The notes under the pieces were generated by a model that did not search any database, was not told the origin of the DNA, and worked only from the letters and a program-made list of their open reading frames with translations. A stretch of 46,212 nucleotides of DNA from positions 1 to 46,212 of the forward strand of contig JALTZZ010000092.1 in NCBI GenBank assembly GCA_027051165.1. The letters are read 5' to 3'. This document shows, piece after piece, positions 27,828-38,535 of the stretch. This DNA comes from an archaeon (GTDB taxonomy: Archaea > Hydrothermarchaeota > Hydrothermarchaeia > JALTZZ01). Both the position numbers and the translations under genes were made by a program. How positions within the stretch are numbered: position 1 is the stretch's first letter; each line of letters starts with the position of its first letter.

Positions 27828-28948
27828 ACCACATTCCTCCTCGAGACAGTTTCTAATACAACTTTTAAAATTTTTTTATTAATCTTTTTGCTTTTTTCCG
27901 CGAATACAAAAATCTCTCTATTGATTTCAATATTTTTAACTTTTAATCCAAATCTTTCAAAAATCTCCTCAATTCCAACGATTTCTGGAAGCTTTTTTAT
28001 GCAAGCATTTTCGCAACCAACGCAGCCGCCTTTTACAAACTCCCTTGCGGCATTCGGTATTCTGCTGAAGTATGAGGTTGCACAACTCGCTCTTATAAAA
28101 TATCTTATTCCCAAGCTTTCTGCAAGATTGCATGCTTTTTTTATTATATCATTTATCTTTAGATTTATCTGCATTTTTCCCTTTGGATGTTTCTCTAATC
28201 TCGATAAAATTTCCTTTATATCATAGTTAGCTCTTTTTAACCTTTCTATATTCTTCTCGGTGGCTCTGAAAATTCCAAAAACAACGGGAACTTTTTCCTC
28301 AAGTGCAACTTCCAAGATACTAATTAAATTTTCTTCTTTATCGTTTATTCCCGGTATTATTGGTCTTAAAAATACTGATACATTAATTCCATTCTTTCTT
28401 AGGTTGTGAATGCTCTCTACTCTTTCTTCGAAGCTCTTTGCATTAGGCTCAAGCTTTCTATCCCTTGAAACCATTGTGATGAGAACGTTTATGTTGAATC
28501 TTCTCAACTTCTTTGCAAAGCTACTATCTATATACTCTTTTGTTGATATTTGGATTGGATTCCCAAGTTTATTTAAATTTTCCAGATATTCTAAAGCCTT
28601 TTCCTTAAATATAAACGGTTCAGAAACGCTGCCAACAGCTATATATGTGCCGTAGAGCGTTGGAACGAAGTATGGGTTTGAAAGTAGCGCATACGATATC
28701 TGCTCTCCACACAGTCTATATGGTTTTGGCTTAAATCCAAAGCCCATATCTTGGATGTAGCAGTATAAACAGGCTCTATCGCAGCCATGTGCAACGTGAA
28801 CGGTAATTCCGCATCCTATCGGCTTTCTTCTTGCATGGGAATCCTTTTTAGCTTCTTTTATCTCTTTTTTACTTAAAATATCTTCAAAATAATTTTTAAG
28901 CTCTTCCTTTTTTTCAAAAATTTGAGTTAAATTAATATGCATATTCAT
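27815..28948 (-). CDS. Radical SAM protein (SPL-like)
   Basis: HGCDRACLYCYIQ radical SAM motif; C-terminal CVGCENAC cluster. Confidence 0.9.
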   Translation of the reverse strand: MNMHINLTQIFEKKEELKNYFEDILSKKEIKEAKKDSHARRKPIGCGITVHVAHGCDRACLYCYIQDMGFGFKPKPYRLCGEQISYALLSNPYFVPTLYGTYIAVGSVSEPFIFKEKALEYLENLNKLGNPIQISTKEYIDSSFAKKLRRFNINVLITMVSRDRKLEPNAKSFEERVESIHNLRKNGINVSVFLRPIIPGINDKEENLISILEVALEEKVPVVFGIFRATEKNIERLKRANYDIKEILSRLEKHPKGKMQINLKINDIIKKACNLAESLGIRYFIRASCATSYFSRIPNAAREFVKGGCVGCENACIKKLPEIVGIEEIFERFGLKVKNIEINREIFVFAEKSKKINKKILKVVLETVSRRNVVWSS

Positions 28949-28976
28949 ATAAACGGATTTTAACGAGGTGGTTTAC

Positions 28977-29999
28977 GTGGGTGCTGGGGAAGAAATGACC
29001 TATGCAAAAGCTGGAGTAGACATAGATAAAGAATCTCTCGCTGTAAGGAAAATTGTAAGTGTATTAGAGGGTTTTAAGAGAAAAGGGTTCGGTGAGCCAC
29101 TTTATGGATTTGGACACTTCTCCGGGCTAATTGACCTCGGAAGCTTTGCACTTGCTTTAACATGCGATGGCGTTGGCAGCAAGATACTTGTTGCTAAGAT
29201 TGCAAATAAGTTCGACACCATTGGGATAGACCTCGTAGCAATGAATGTAAACGATCTAATAGCCATAGGGGCTGAGCCTCTTGCAATGCTCGATTATATA
29301 TCTTTTGAGAGGGTTGACGAAAAAGTTGCAGAAGAGATAGCAAAAGGGCTTCTTGAAGGTGCTAAAAAAGCAAATATAAGCTTTGTTGGTGGAGAGATAG
29401 CAACGCTTCCGGAGATAACGAGGGATATTGATCTCGTGGGCTTTGCAGTAGGCTATGTAGAGAAGGACAAAATAGTATCTGGAAAGAATATTGAGAAGGG
29501 AGATGTTGTAGTAGGTTTGGAGAGCAGCGGATTGCACAGCAACGGCTACACTCTTGCAAGAAAGGTTCTGCTTGAAAATCTTCCAAAAGAATATAAAATC
29601 GGAGAAAAGACACTTATAGAAGAACTCCTAACGCCTACGAAGATATACGTTAAAGAAGTTCTTGAAGTTCTCAACAGCATCGAGGTTAAGGGCTTAGCCC
29701 ACATAACTGGCGGAGGGATTTCAAACCTTACAAGGCTAAGCAAAAAATACGGGTTTTTGATAGAAAACATGCCAGAACCAAAAGAAATATTTAAGCTTAT
29801 ACAGAAGCTCGGTAATGTAAGCGAGAAAGAAATGTATAGAACGTTTAATATGGGAATAGGATTCTGCATTGTCGTAGAAAAGAAGTTTGCGGACGATGTT
29901 ATATCTATATGTGAAAGGCACGGAACAAGGGCTATGGTTATAGGAAGAGTCGTAGAGGGCAGAGGGGTAAGGCTTAAAGATTATATCTTCACTTACTGA
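28977..29999 (+). CDS. purM: Phosphoribosylformylglycinamidine cyclo-ligase
   Basis: TYAKAGVDIDKE, TCDGVGSKILVA, DLVAMNVNDLIAIGAEPL. Confidence 0.94.
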   Translation: MGAGEEMTYAKAGVDIDKESLAVRKIVSVLEGFKRKGFGEPLYGFGHFSGLIDLGSFALALTCDGVGSKILVAKIANKFDTIGIDLVAMNVNDLIAIGAEPLAMLDYISFERVDEKVAEEIAKGLLEGAKKANISFVGGEIATLPEITRDIDLVGFAVGYVEKDKIVSGKNIEKGDVVVGLESSGLHSNGYTLARKVLLENLPKEYKIGEKTLIEELLTPTKIYVKEVLEVLNSIEVKGLAHITGGGISNLTRLSKKYGFLIENMPEPKEIFKLIQKLGNVSEKEMYRTFNMGIGFCIVVEKKFADDVISICERHGTRAMVIGRVVEGRGVRLKDYIFTY

Positions 30000-30022
30000 G
30001 GTTAAGCTTGAATTTTTGTTTA

Positions 30023-31267
30023 ATGGGAAAAATAAAGTGCGAAATAGTTAAAGCTATAATGAAATACAGACCTATGAGCAGAAAGCTCTGCTTAGCTTGT
30101 AAAGGAAGCAGGCTTCTATGCCACAGACCCAAATGCCCCTTATTAACAAAGATAAACATTCAGAGCTCTTTTGAGAGAAAGCTCAGAGAAGAAATTTTTG
30201 GTCCTTCTCCAAGCATATTCGTTGGACACAGCGGATATCCAAACGTATTTGTTGGACCTTTAACAGCTGTAGAAGATGAAAAAGCAGATATCCTTGACGA
30301 TCCATCAAAGTGGTATGGTTTGGATTTAGAAGATATCGTAAAGCTGAGATCCATGCTCGTTAGGGGAAAAACAAGAAAAAATGTTAAAAAAATGGATAAA
30401 ATTGTTGAAAAAAATCAGGAGGTAGCTCTCTCCATAAAGCCAGTTGATACTGAAGTAAAATTTGCAAAAAAACCGAAATATTCATTAACATTTTCACCAG
30501 TATCTCAGCCTCTCGGAGCAAGCGGGATTATAGAGAAGTTTGACGTTGCGGAGAATCCGAAAATACCAAAGAGAGTTGACAATCTTCTTGAGGATAAGGT
30601 AAAAGCTAATGAAGCGGTTGTAGAGCTATACGAAAGAGGATATGACGTATACTATATTTCAAGAGCTTTTTCAAGCGGAGCTTTTGGTATTGAAAAAAGG
30701 CTTGTTCCTACGAGATGGAGCATAACTGCGGTTGATGATATTGTTGGCAAGCATGTGATATCAAAAATAAAGAAATACAGCGAAATAAGCGAATACATGG
30801 TTTTCCACAACACGTATCTATACAATCACTTTGAAATATTACTAATGCCTTCTAAGTGGCAGTTTGAAATGTTTGAAGCTTGGGCACCAAATACAATATG
30901 GACTCTTGCATATACGAAGCCGGCGATAAATGTAGAGAGGGAAGGCTTTTTTGGAAGAACAACCTATGCGGAAAGCGAAGCTGGTGCTTACTACGCTGCT
31001 CGCTTAGCAGTAGCGGAGGCTCTTGAAAAGATGAAGAAGCAAGCATGTGCTGTTGTTTTTAGAGAGATATACGAGGGCTATATAATACCGGTTGGGGTAT
31101 GGGAAATAAGGGAAAACGTAAGAAAAGCTATGGAGAAGAAGCCTAAGAAATTCTCAACACTCAAAGAAGCTCTTGAAGATATAAAGACAAGGCTGAAAAT
31201 ACCCCTAGAGGTATATCTTAAGAGAAGTTCTCCGCTAAACCAAACAAAGCTGGAGTGGTTTCTATGA
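30023..31267 (+). CDS. nreA: Archaeal DNA repair protein NreA-like
   Basis: CLACKGSRLLCHRPKCPLL, FVGHSGYPNVFVGPL, C-terminal PIP-like QTKLEWFL. Confidence 0.88.
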   Translation: MGKIKCEIVKAIMKYRPMSRKLCLACKGSRLLCHRPKCPLLTKINIQSSFERKLREEIFGPSPSIFVGHSGYPNVFVGPLTAVEDEKADILDDPSKWYGLDLEDIVKLRSMLVRGKTRKNVKKMDKIVEKNQEVALSIKPVDTEVKFAKKPKYSLTFSPVSQPLGASGIIEKFDVAENPKIPKRVDNLLEDKVKANEAVVELYERGYDVYYISRAFSSGAFGIEKRLVPTRWSITAVDDIVGKHVISKIKKYSEISEYMVFHNTYLYNHFEILLMPSKWQFEMFEAWAPNTIWTLAYTKPAINVEREGFFGRTTYAESEAGAYYAARLAVAEALEKMKKQACAVVFREIYEGYIIPVGVWEIRENVRKAMEKKPKKFSTLKEALEDIKTRLKIPLEVYLKRSSPLNQTKLEWFL

Positions 31268-31974
31268 TTTCCGACGTTCTCATTAAAATATACCTTCTTC
31301 TGCTCATAGTGTTTATCCCTTTTAACTTCAGATTTCTGCTTTACAAAATAAAGCCTTTAAAAATAGAAAATAAGATAAAACTGAGTGGAAAGACACTGTT
31401 TATATCAGATTTGCATATAAAAGATAATTTTTTTAATTTAGGAAATTTTTTAGAAAAGAACGGAATTAAAAACGTAGTAATTGTCGGAGATCTTTTTGAT
31501 TCTCCAAAATACTATAAAAAGCTTGGGAAAAACGATAGAGAAAGAATGGAGAAAATTCCGAAGATCTTAGGTATAAATAGCATTGTAAGGATATATTTTA
31601 TTAGAGGAACAAGGTTGCATGATCCAGATATAAAAGAAAAAACCTTAAACTTTATTCCTCTCGGTAAAATAGCAGAGTTTGATATAGATGGCACCAAGAT
31701 TATTGCAACACATGGAGACGATCTTTCTGATGGAATATTGGCATATATTATTTCAAGAGTCTTGAAGAGACCGATTTTAGAGAAAATGTGGAAGAAATTT
31801 GCCAGAATAAACAGAGATACTTGGGTAATATTCGGTCATTCACACGTAGCTAAAATTGACGAGAAGCACAGAGTTGCAAGCTGTGGAGGATTCAAAAAAC
31901 TGCCCTTTGTTAGAGAAGAACCATATGGAATACTTGTTAGCGATGGCTGTGTTGAGATTGTTTGGATACATTAA
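31264..31974 (+). CDS. Metallophosphoesterase
   Basis: FISDLHIKDN, VGDLFD, ATHGDD, FGHSHVA. Confidence 0.9.
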   Translation: MISDVLIKIYLLLLIVFIPFNFRFLLYKIKPLKIENKIKLSGKTLFISDLHIKDNFFNLGNFLEKNGIKNVVIVGDLFDSPKYYKKLGKNDRERMEKIPKILGINSIVRIYFIRGTRLHDPDIKEKTLNFIPLGKIAEFDIDGTKIIATHGDDLSDGILAYIISRVLKRPILEKMWKKFARINRDTWVIFGHSHVAKIDEKHRVASCGGFKKLPFVREEPYGILVSDGCVEIVWIH

Positions 31975-31979
31975 GTAAG

Positions 31980-31990
31980 CTTTTTATATT
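31980..31990 (+). promoter_or_regulatory. TATA box for ATPase/nuclease module
   Basis: ctttttatatt about 28 nt upstream of ATG 32014, leaderless geometry. Confidence 0.45.
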
Positions 31991-32013
31991 ATCAGGGATA
32001 AACCAAATAAGTA

Positions 32014-33408
32014 ATGAGAATTATCGTAGAAAATTTTGGACCGATAAAGAAAGCTGATGTAACATTGAAGGATTTAACAATTTTTGTAGGTCCGGGTGGA
32101 AGTGGAAAATCTTATTTAGCCTACTTAATATGGCTTCTCTATAGAGTGTCACCAAAATTTGAATATTATTCGAGGTTATTTAGATTTATTGAAAAAATAT
32201 CCGAAAAAATCGAAAAAAATAAAAGAATTACAGAAGAAGACATAAAAAAGATATTAAATAAAGCATTTGAAATTACAGAAAAAGCTTTAAGAGAAGAATG
32301 GAAAGATGGTTTAAAGGATGTCTTCAGAGTGGAAAATCTCAAAGATTTGATAAATAAAGGTGCTAAAAAAAGTGTTATAATAGTATGTAATGACAAATGT
32401 AACGTAAAAATAGAGATTAAAATAACGAAGAAAGGATTTTATGTTAATGGAATAAGGAAAATACCTGAATACTTAGACGTTGATATAGAAGAAAATATAA
32501 TCTTTATTTACTTAAAAGACCATGAAAAATATCCAATACTATCAAAACTTCTTCCAAGAAAATATGACAAAGAAGAGATTTTTGAATACATGGGTGATCT
32601 CTCTATAGAAACCATTTCAACAGCTTTTAATATTTTGTTCCAAAATTATGTTCCCTATCATTTTGCACCGTATATACTTCCAGACAGCAGAGCTGGAATA
32701 TTGAGAGCTTATAAATATATCCTTGGGAGAATTATTAGTGAGCGTGTAGCAGAACCTATTTTAGGATTGGCTGATAGAGACATGCTTAAAACATTAGCAA
32801 CATTAGATTTAAAGGTTAAAGATAAAGAAATATCATCCATAGCGGATTTTTTGGAAGAAAAAATAGGTGGAAAGTTTATTTTAAAGCATTACGATAGATT
32901 TGCTCCAGAAATAGAATTTGTAACGAAAAAGGTAAATGTTCCTCTGTTAAGAGCACAATCCAGCGCAAGAGAGCTTGCCCCATTAATAATCTTCATGAGA
33001 CATGTATTAGAAAAAAACTCATTTTTTGTTGTAGAAGAGCCAGAAGCCCACTGCCATCCTTATATTCAAAGCATTGTAGCGAGGGGATTGGCTCTTTTGA
33101 GTAAATACTGCAATGTTTTAGTAACAACGCATAGTAGCATTTTTCTCGATGAAATTGATAATTTAATTAAACTCAATAAATTAAGTAAAAAAGAAAAAGA
33201 AAAATTGAATTATAGAGATGATGAAGGTTTAAGTTATGAAAATGTTGGAATTTATAGATTTAAGGTTGATGGGACTGTAGAGAAAGTTGAAATATCAGAG
33301 AACGGTATTAGAGAGGAAGAATTTTCTTCAGTAATTGCAGAACTCTTTAACAGGTATGCAGATGTCGAGGAAATTTTTGAATCCAAAAGAATTAGCAGAA
33401 AAATTTAA
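32014..33408 (+). CDS. OLD-like AAA ATPase
   Basis: Walker A GPGGSGKSY, QSSARELAPL signature region, Walker B FFVVEEPEAHCHP, VTTHS. Confidence 0.9.
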   Translation: MRIIVENFGPIKKADVTLKDLTIFVGPGGSGKSYLAYLIWLLYRVSPKFEYYSRLFRFIEKISEKIEKNKRITEEDIKKILNKAFEITEKALREEWKDGLKDVFRVENLKDLINKGAKKSVIIVCNDKCNVKIEIKITKKGFYVNGIRKIPEYLDVDIEENIIFIYLKDHEKYPILSKLLPRKYDKEEIFEYMGDLSIETISTAFNILFQNYVPYHFAPYILPDSRAGILRAYKYILGRIISERVAEPILGLADRDMLKTLATLDLKVKDKEISSIADFLEEKIGGKFILKHYDRFAPEIEFVTKKVNVPLLRAQSSARELAPLIIFMRHVLEKNSFFVVEEPEAHCHPYIQSIVARGLALLSKYCNVLVTTHSSIFLDEIDNLIKLNKLSKKEKEKLNYRDDEGLSYENVGIYRFKVDGTVEKVEISENGIREEEFSSVIAELFNRYADVEEIFESKRISRKI

Positions 33409-33814
33409 GGAAATGATACCTAAAAATCTTGTGAAAGAATACACAAAATTTGAAAAAATAGACTCTTGTAGGGTTAAATGTTCAAAGTGCATCTTTAAAG
33501 TTAAGTTTGATAGTGGATGTAACAAGTTTTTTAACATGGATGAGGGTTGCGACTTTATTTTATTTTTCAATGATAAAATATATTTATGTGAAGTTAAAAA
33601 AGGAAAATTTGGACGTAATGATGCAAGAAAAGCTGTAAAACAATTAAAAATATGTTATGATACTATTAAAAAACTAAGATATGAGGGATACATGGGGTTT
33701 ATTGTTTTATATAACAGCACAGATTCCATAGCAGTTAAATGGTTCAAAGATAAAATAAAAAAGGGATTTGGGAGATTGCCAAAATTTTATAAATGTGGTA
33801 GCAATATTCAGTAA
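33356..33814 (+). CDS. PD-(D/E)XK-like nuclease paired with ATPase
   Basis: CSKC...[44 protein letters not shown]-x(n)-ExK pattern; start overlaps ATPase 3' end by about 53 nt. Confidence 0.6.
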   Translation: MQMSRKFLNPKELAEKFKEMIPKNLVKEYTKFEKIDSCRVKCSKCIFKVKFDSGCNKFFNMDEGCDFILFFNDKIYLCEVKKGKFGRNDARKAVKQLKICYDTIKKLRYEGYMGFIVLYNSTDSIAVKWFKDKIKKGFGRLPKFYKCGSNIQ

Positions 33815-33816
33815 CT

Positions 33817-35478
33817 ATGAGGAGCGATGATGTTAAGAAAGGTTTGGAAAGAGCACCACACAGGAGCCTTCTTAAAGCCTTAGGTTTAACAGATGAAGAG
33901 CTTGAGAAGCCCTTTATAGCGGTTGTAAATTCATACAGCGAAATCGTTCCGGGGCATGCACATTTAAACAAAATTGCCGAAGCAGTAAAGGCTGGGATTC
34001 GCTTAGCTGGAGCAGTGCCCTTTGAATTCAACACGATAGCTATATGCGACGGTATTGCAATGGGACATGAGGGGATGCACTATTCTTTGCCAAGCAGAGA
34101 GATAATAGCAAATTCCATAGAACTCATGATCCAAGCCCATAGGTTCGATGGCATGGTTTTAATACCGAGCTGTGATAAGATAATACCCGGACATCTAATG
34201 GCTGCTGCAAGGCTGAACATTCCAGCTATCGTTGTAACAGGCGGAGCTATGTGCAGCGGATTTGTTAATGATTGCAGGATTGATTTAATCTCTGTTTTTG
34301 AAGCCGTTGGAGAGTTTAAAGCTGGTAAGATTAGCGAAGAACAGCTGAAAAACTTGGAAGAGCTTGCGTGCCCCACACATGGCTCGTGTGCTGGAATGTT
34401 TACGGCAAACACTATGGCTTGCCTAACGGAAGCACTCGGCATGAGCTTGCCGGGCTGTGGAACGAGTTTAGCTATAGATAGTAAAAAGCTGAGAATAGCA
34501 AAGCTCAGCGGAATGAAGATTGTAGAGCTCGTCAAGAAGAATATAAAAGCGAGGGATATAATGACAAAAGAAGCGTTTGAAAACGCAATAGCTGTTGACC
34601 TCGCCATAGGGGGTTCAACAAATACAGTTTTGCATCTGCCAGCGATAGCTCATGAAGCTGGAATAAAGATCAATTTAGATATATTTGATGAAATAAGCAG
34701 AAAAATTCCAACAATAGTGAGCATGCGCCCCGGAGGAGAGAACTTTATAGAAGACCTTGATAGGGCTGGCGGTGTGCATGCGGTAATGCAGAAAATAAAG
34801 GATAGGATAAACTTGGACGTTCTCACCGTAACTGGAAAAACGCTAAGAGAAAACCTTGAAGAGTTTAAGATAATAAATCCGGAAGCCAACAAGAGGGTCA
34901 TAAGGGATATAACAAATCCATATAGAAAGGAGGGGGGTATAATAGTCCTGAAAGGAAACTTGGCTCCAAGAGGCTGTGTTCTTAAGCTCAGCGCATTGGA
35001 TCCAAAGCTGATGCACTTTAAAGGAAAGGCAAAGGTTTTCGATTGCGAAGAAGAGGCAGTAAAAGCTATAATGGCTGGAGAAATAAAAGATGGGGATGTG
35101 GTAATTATAAGATACGAAGGGCCAAAGGCAAGCGGCATGCGTGAGATGCTTCAAGCAACCTCGCTTATATCTGGTCTTGGTCTGAACGTAGCCCTAATAA
35201 CGGATGGGAGATTCTCCGGTGGAACGAGAGGCTTAGCCATAGGGCACGTGTCTCCAGAAGCGGTTGAAGGCGGTGCGATTGCCTATGTAAAAACTGGCGA
35301 TACCGTTGAAATTGATATAGAAAAAAGAGAGATTAATGTATTAATAGACGAAAAAGAGTTTGAAATGAGGAAAAAAACTATAAAAATAAAGAAGCCGAAA
35401 TTTAAGGAGGGATACCTTGCACTATACTCGAGAATTGCGAGCTCAGCGGATGAGGGTGCTATTATTAAACCCTTTTAA
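33817..35478 (+). CDS. ilvD: Dihydroxy-acid dehydratase
   Basis: [63 protein letters not shown]. Confidence 0.96.
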   Translation: MRSDDVKKGLERAPHRSLLKALGLTDEELEKPFIAVVNSYSEIVPGHAHLNKIAEAVKAGIRLAGAVPFEFNTIAICDGIAMGHEGMHYSLPSREIIANSIELMIQAHRFDGMVLIPSCDKIIPGHLMAAARLNIPAIVVTGGAMCSGFVNDCRIDLISVFEAVGEFKAGKISEEQLKNLEELACPTHGSCAGMFTANTMACLTEALGMSLPGCGTSLAIDSKKLRIAKLSGMKIVELVKKNIKARDIMTKEAFENAIAVDLAIGGSTNTVLHLPAIAHEAGIKINLDIFDEISRKIPTIVSMRPGGENFIEDLDRAGGVHAVMQKIKDRINLDVLTVTGKTLRENLEEFKIINPEANKRVIRDITNPYRKEGGIIVLKGNLAPRGCVLKLSALDPKLMHFKGKAKVFDCEEEAVKAIMAGEIKDGDVVIIRYEGPKASGMREMLQATSLISGLGLNVALITDGRFSGGTRGLAIGHVSPEAVEGGAIAYVKTGDTVEIDIEKREINVLIDEKEFEMRKKTIKIKKPKFKEGYLALYSRIASSADEGAIIKPF

Positions 35479-35677
35479 TTTTTCATGATTTTAGTGCGAG
35501 CAAAAATTTAATCAATTAAGTATGTGTCTGAAGAAGAAATTCTGGAAGAAAAATAAGCTGAATATCTTGTATCGAAAAACATAGAGTCAAAGCACAACTA
35601 AGCTCGACTCACTTGCTATATGCACTATATTTTTAAACCGTTATCTTTAAGATGTTACACAACACCTTTACTATTCA

Positions 35678-36085
35678 ATGCTTATAATTGAGACGAGATA
35701 CTGTAAAATCTGCGGCAGAAGCTTTGAAGTTGAGCTGTCATTTATAGAGGAGTTTAACGAAAAATTTAAAAAAATATTTCCAGAAGTTAACGAAAGCGAT
35801 CTGCACGATCTGTGTGCAAGGCACAAGCTTGAGAAATACTACCCATACATTGCAAGAGCCTACATGCTCGGATATATAGACAAAGAAGATATTGCTGCAT
35901 TGGGTATAAATATAAATTTCCTGCACAAAATGATTAGGGAAGATTATAAAGAAAGAAAAATAGAAAAAAGGGGCTTCTGGATGTATCCCTATGACGAATA
36001 CCATTGCATAAGCTGTGGATTAAGGTTTTCGTCGAACACGTTTAGACACGTTATATACTGTCCAAGATGCGGGAGAGAAATTTAG
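35678..36085 (+). CDS. Zinc-ribbon hypothetical protein
   Basis: CKICG N-terminal and CISCG...CPRCG C-terminal Cys pairs. Confidence 0.7.
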   Translation: MLIIETRYCKICGRSFEVELSFIEEFNEKFKKIFPEVNESDLHDLCARHKLEKYYPYIARAYMLGYIDKEDIAALGININFLHKMIREDYKERKIEKRGFWMYPYDEYHCISCGLRFSSNTFRHVIYCPRCGREI

Positions 36086-36096
36086 CGGGTGATAGA

Positions 36097-36846
36097 ATGC
36101 CGATAAGTAAGGGTGATTTCATAAGAATAAGCTATATAGGCAGAATAAAAGAAAGTGGTAAGGTCTTTGATACAAATATAGAGAGCGTTGCAAAGGAGCA
36201 CGGATTATACAAAGAAAACGTCAAATTCAAACCTCAGCCTGTGGTTGTAGGTGCTAGACATGTTATAAAGGGTTTGGATGAAGCTCTTGAAGGATGCGAA
36301 GTAGGCGAGACAAAAAAGGTAGTCATTCCACCAGAAAAAGCCTTTGGATTAAGAAGGGACGATCTAATAAAGGTAATACCGCTCAGAGAATTCAGAAAAA
36401 ACAAGATAAATCCTGTTCCTGGCATGGTGGTTGAAATTGATGGCAAGCCAGCAAAAGTGCTTAGTGTAAGCGGTGGAAGAGTTAGAGTTGATTTCAACAG
36501 CGAGCTCGCTGGAAAAGAGGTAGAGTATGAATTCAAAGTTGAAGAGAAGATAAACAAAACCGAAGAAAAAATAAGGCTCCTCTTAGAGCTATACATGCCC
36601 TTCGCAGATCCGAGCATGCATGATATTAAGATAGACGATTCAAAGGCTGTGATAACGCTTGCAGACGTAACAAAGTTCGTTAAAGAAACTCAAGACCTAA
36701 AGCTTCTTGTGGCGAGGGATATATTCAGATATATAGAGGGAATAAAAGAAGTTCATTTTGTTGATGTCTATAAAAAGAAAGAAGAGAAAAAGGAGGAAGA
36801 AGTAAAAGAGGAAAAGAAAGTAGAAGAAAAAGAAAAGAAAGAATGA
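36097..36846 (+). CDS. FKBP-type peptidyl-prolyl isomerase, SlyD-like archaeal long form
   Basis: GDFIRISYIGRIKESGKVFDTN...GLDEALEGCEVGETKKVVIPPEKAFG; charged C-terminal tail. Confidence 0.92.
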   Translation: MPISKGDFIRISYIGRIKESGKVFDTNIESVAKEHGLYKENVKFKPQPVVVGARHVIKGLDEALEGCEVGETKKVVIPPEKAFGLRRDDLIKVIPLREFRKNKINPVPGMVVEIDGKPAKVLSVSGGRVRVDFNSELAGKEVEYEFKVEEKINKTEEKIRLLLELYMPFADPSMHDIKIDDSKAVITLADVTKFVKETQDLKLLVARDIFRYIEGIKEVHFVDVYKKKEEKKEEEVKEEKKVEEKEKKE

Positions 36847-36849
36847 GGT

Positions 36850-37944
36850 TTAAAATTTTTTTATTATTTTAATTATTTTTCTGCTGTATTTTGCTGTTAT
36901 GGTTCCTATTATAGCTGTGGAAAGGACAAGAAAAGCTATCAGTGCAGATACCTCTTTAGATCCGAATATTGAAGCTAAAACTATTGAGAACTCTCCCCTC
37001 GCTACAGTAGAGGCTCCAATCTCTATGCCAGAGTAAAATGAGTTATGGCTTATCTTTCCTATCGCAACTCCTGAGATGAATTTTCCTATAATTGCAAGCA
37101 GAACTACAGCAATGCTTTCTACAGATATGTAGCCAATCTCAACAGATACCCCAAAGAAAAAGAAAAACAAAACTATAAAAACATCTTTAAAGGGTCTTGA
37201 AAATTCCTCTATTCTTTTTGTATTTAACCCTGACATAGAAGCTCCAAGAGAAATTGCTGCAAGAGCTTCTGGCACATTTATAGATTTTGCAAAAAAGGAG
37301 ACGAATATAACGAGAGAGAAAATAAAAAGAAGCGAGGTTTCGTCTTCTCTTGAGATAATATTATCTATATGCTTTGAAAAAACCTTTACAAGAGAAAACA
37401 CAAGAAAAACAAATACAGCAGTTTTTAGAAAAAGGGAGAAAATTCCTCCAGATTCTGCCGATATAAAGAACAAAAGGAATATTAAAACTATATCTTCAAA
37501 CACCATAAGCCATATTATTGTTTCAGCTTCTGGAAATATCAACTTCCTATTTTCGATCAGGGAATGGATAACTATGGCTGAACTGCTTATATAAAAGGCT
37601 GATGCTATAACAAAGGACTCCTTCAAATCAAAGCCAAGCAAAAATGCCGATAAAAACCCTAAAATAAAATTAACAAAAAGATCCAAAAAACCGCCTGCTG
37701 TTATTTTATAAGCCTCTTTTTTTAAGTTTTCGTAGTTCAGCTCAAGTCCTATGTAAAAAAGTAAAAATATAAGCCCTATTTCTCCGAGTAGTTTTGATAT
37801 TTCGTCCTCACCAAATAAATTTAATCCGCTCTTTCCGAGAATCAATCCGAATATTATATACGCTGGAATTGGCGAAAAAGATATTTTCTTCATGAAAATA
37901 GCTAAAAAAGCACATATTATTACTGCTAATGCAAACTGCTCCAT
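36850..37944 (-). CDS. CPA2-family cation/proton antiporter membrane subunit
   Basis: Multi-TM; IIFGLILGKSGLNLFGEDEISKLLGEIGLIFLLFYIGLEL. Confidence 0.88.
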   Translation of the reverse strand: MEQFALAVIICAFLAIFMKKISFSPIPAYIIFGLILGKSGLNLFGEDEISKLLGEIGLIFLLFYIGLELNYENLKKEAYKITAGGFLDLFVNFILGFLSAFLLGFDLKESFVIASAFYISSSAIVIHSLIENRKLIFPEAETIIWLMVFEDIVLIFLLFFISAESGGIFSLFLKTAVFVFLVFSLVKVFSKHIDNIISREDETSLLFIFSLVIFVSFFAKSINVPEALAAISLGASMSGLNTKRIEEFSRPFKDVFIVLFFFFFGVSVEIGYISVESIAVVLLAIIGKFISGVAIGKISHNSFYSGIEIGASTVARGEFSIVLASIFGSKEVSALIAFLVLSTAIIGTITAKYSRKIIKIIKKF

Positions 37945-38430
37945 TTAAACACCTAAAATCTCCTTTTCAAAGGCTTTTATTTGTTCTTGTTCTCCTATAA
38001 CTACTATAATATCGTCTTTCTCAAAAATGAAGTGGGGTGGTGGATTGATAAAGTTTTTTCCCTTTCTTGAAACGGCTATTATTGTTGCTCCGGTTTTTCT
38101 TCTAATATCGAGCTCTTCTATATTTTTTCCTACAATTTTTTCCGTTACTCTATACGTGTGGACGAGTATTCTTAAGTCTGCAAGAGCAGAGAATGCTATC
38201 TCAACGGATTCCTCCATGCTCTCAAATATAGCCCCAGTTAGGACGTTTCCTATTCTCCTTGCTTCTGAGGGAGAAAGGTCAACCACTACAGGTTCTTCGC
38301 ATTCCTTTGTTAATATATAAAGCTGTATTTTTCCATTTCTTAGAAAAACAACTGCTATTTTATCATTATTCTCTGTTTCTATTTCGTATTTTGCACCTAC
38401 TCCCGGGAGTTCTATCGAACGGAAACCCAT
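37945..38430 (-). CDS. RCK_C/TrkA-C domain regulator of antiporter (KhtT-like)
   Basis: IEELDIRRKTGATIIAVSRKGKNFINPPPHFIFEKDDIIVVIGEQEQIKAFEKEI. Confidence 0.85.
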   Translation of the reverse strand: MGFRSIELPGVGAKYEIETENNDKIAVVFLRNGKIQLYILTKECEEPVVVDLSPSEARRIGNVLTGAIFESMEESVEIAFSALADLRILVHTYRVTEKIVGKNIEELDIRRKTGATIIAVSRKGKNFINPPPHFIFEKDDIIVVIGEQEQIKAFEKEILGV

Positions 38431-38535
38431 AAAACTTTTTTGTATAAGTCTGTTATATAAAAATTTTGTTTCTTTGAAACGAAATTATTATAAAGAAAGT
38501 TTTGGTCAAATATAGTATAGCAGAGGTGCATAAAC

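Noticed and set aside
35524-35598. Coding-like fragment VSEEEILEEK*AEYLVSKNIESKHN in the ilvD downstream gap
   Set aside because: Too short and stop-interrupted to assign; possibly a gene remnant, not supportable as a feature.
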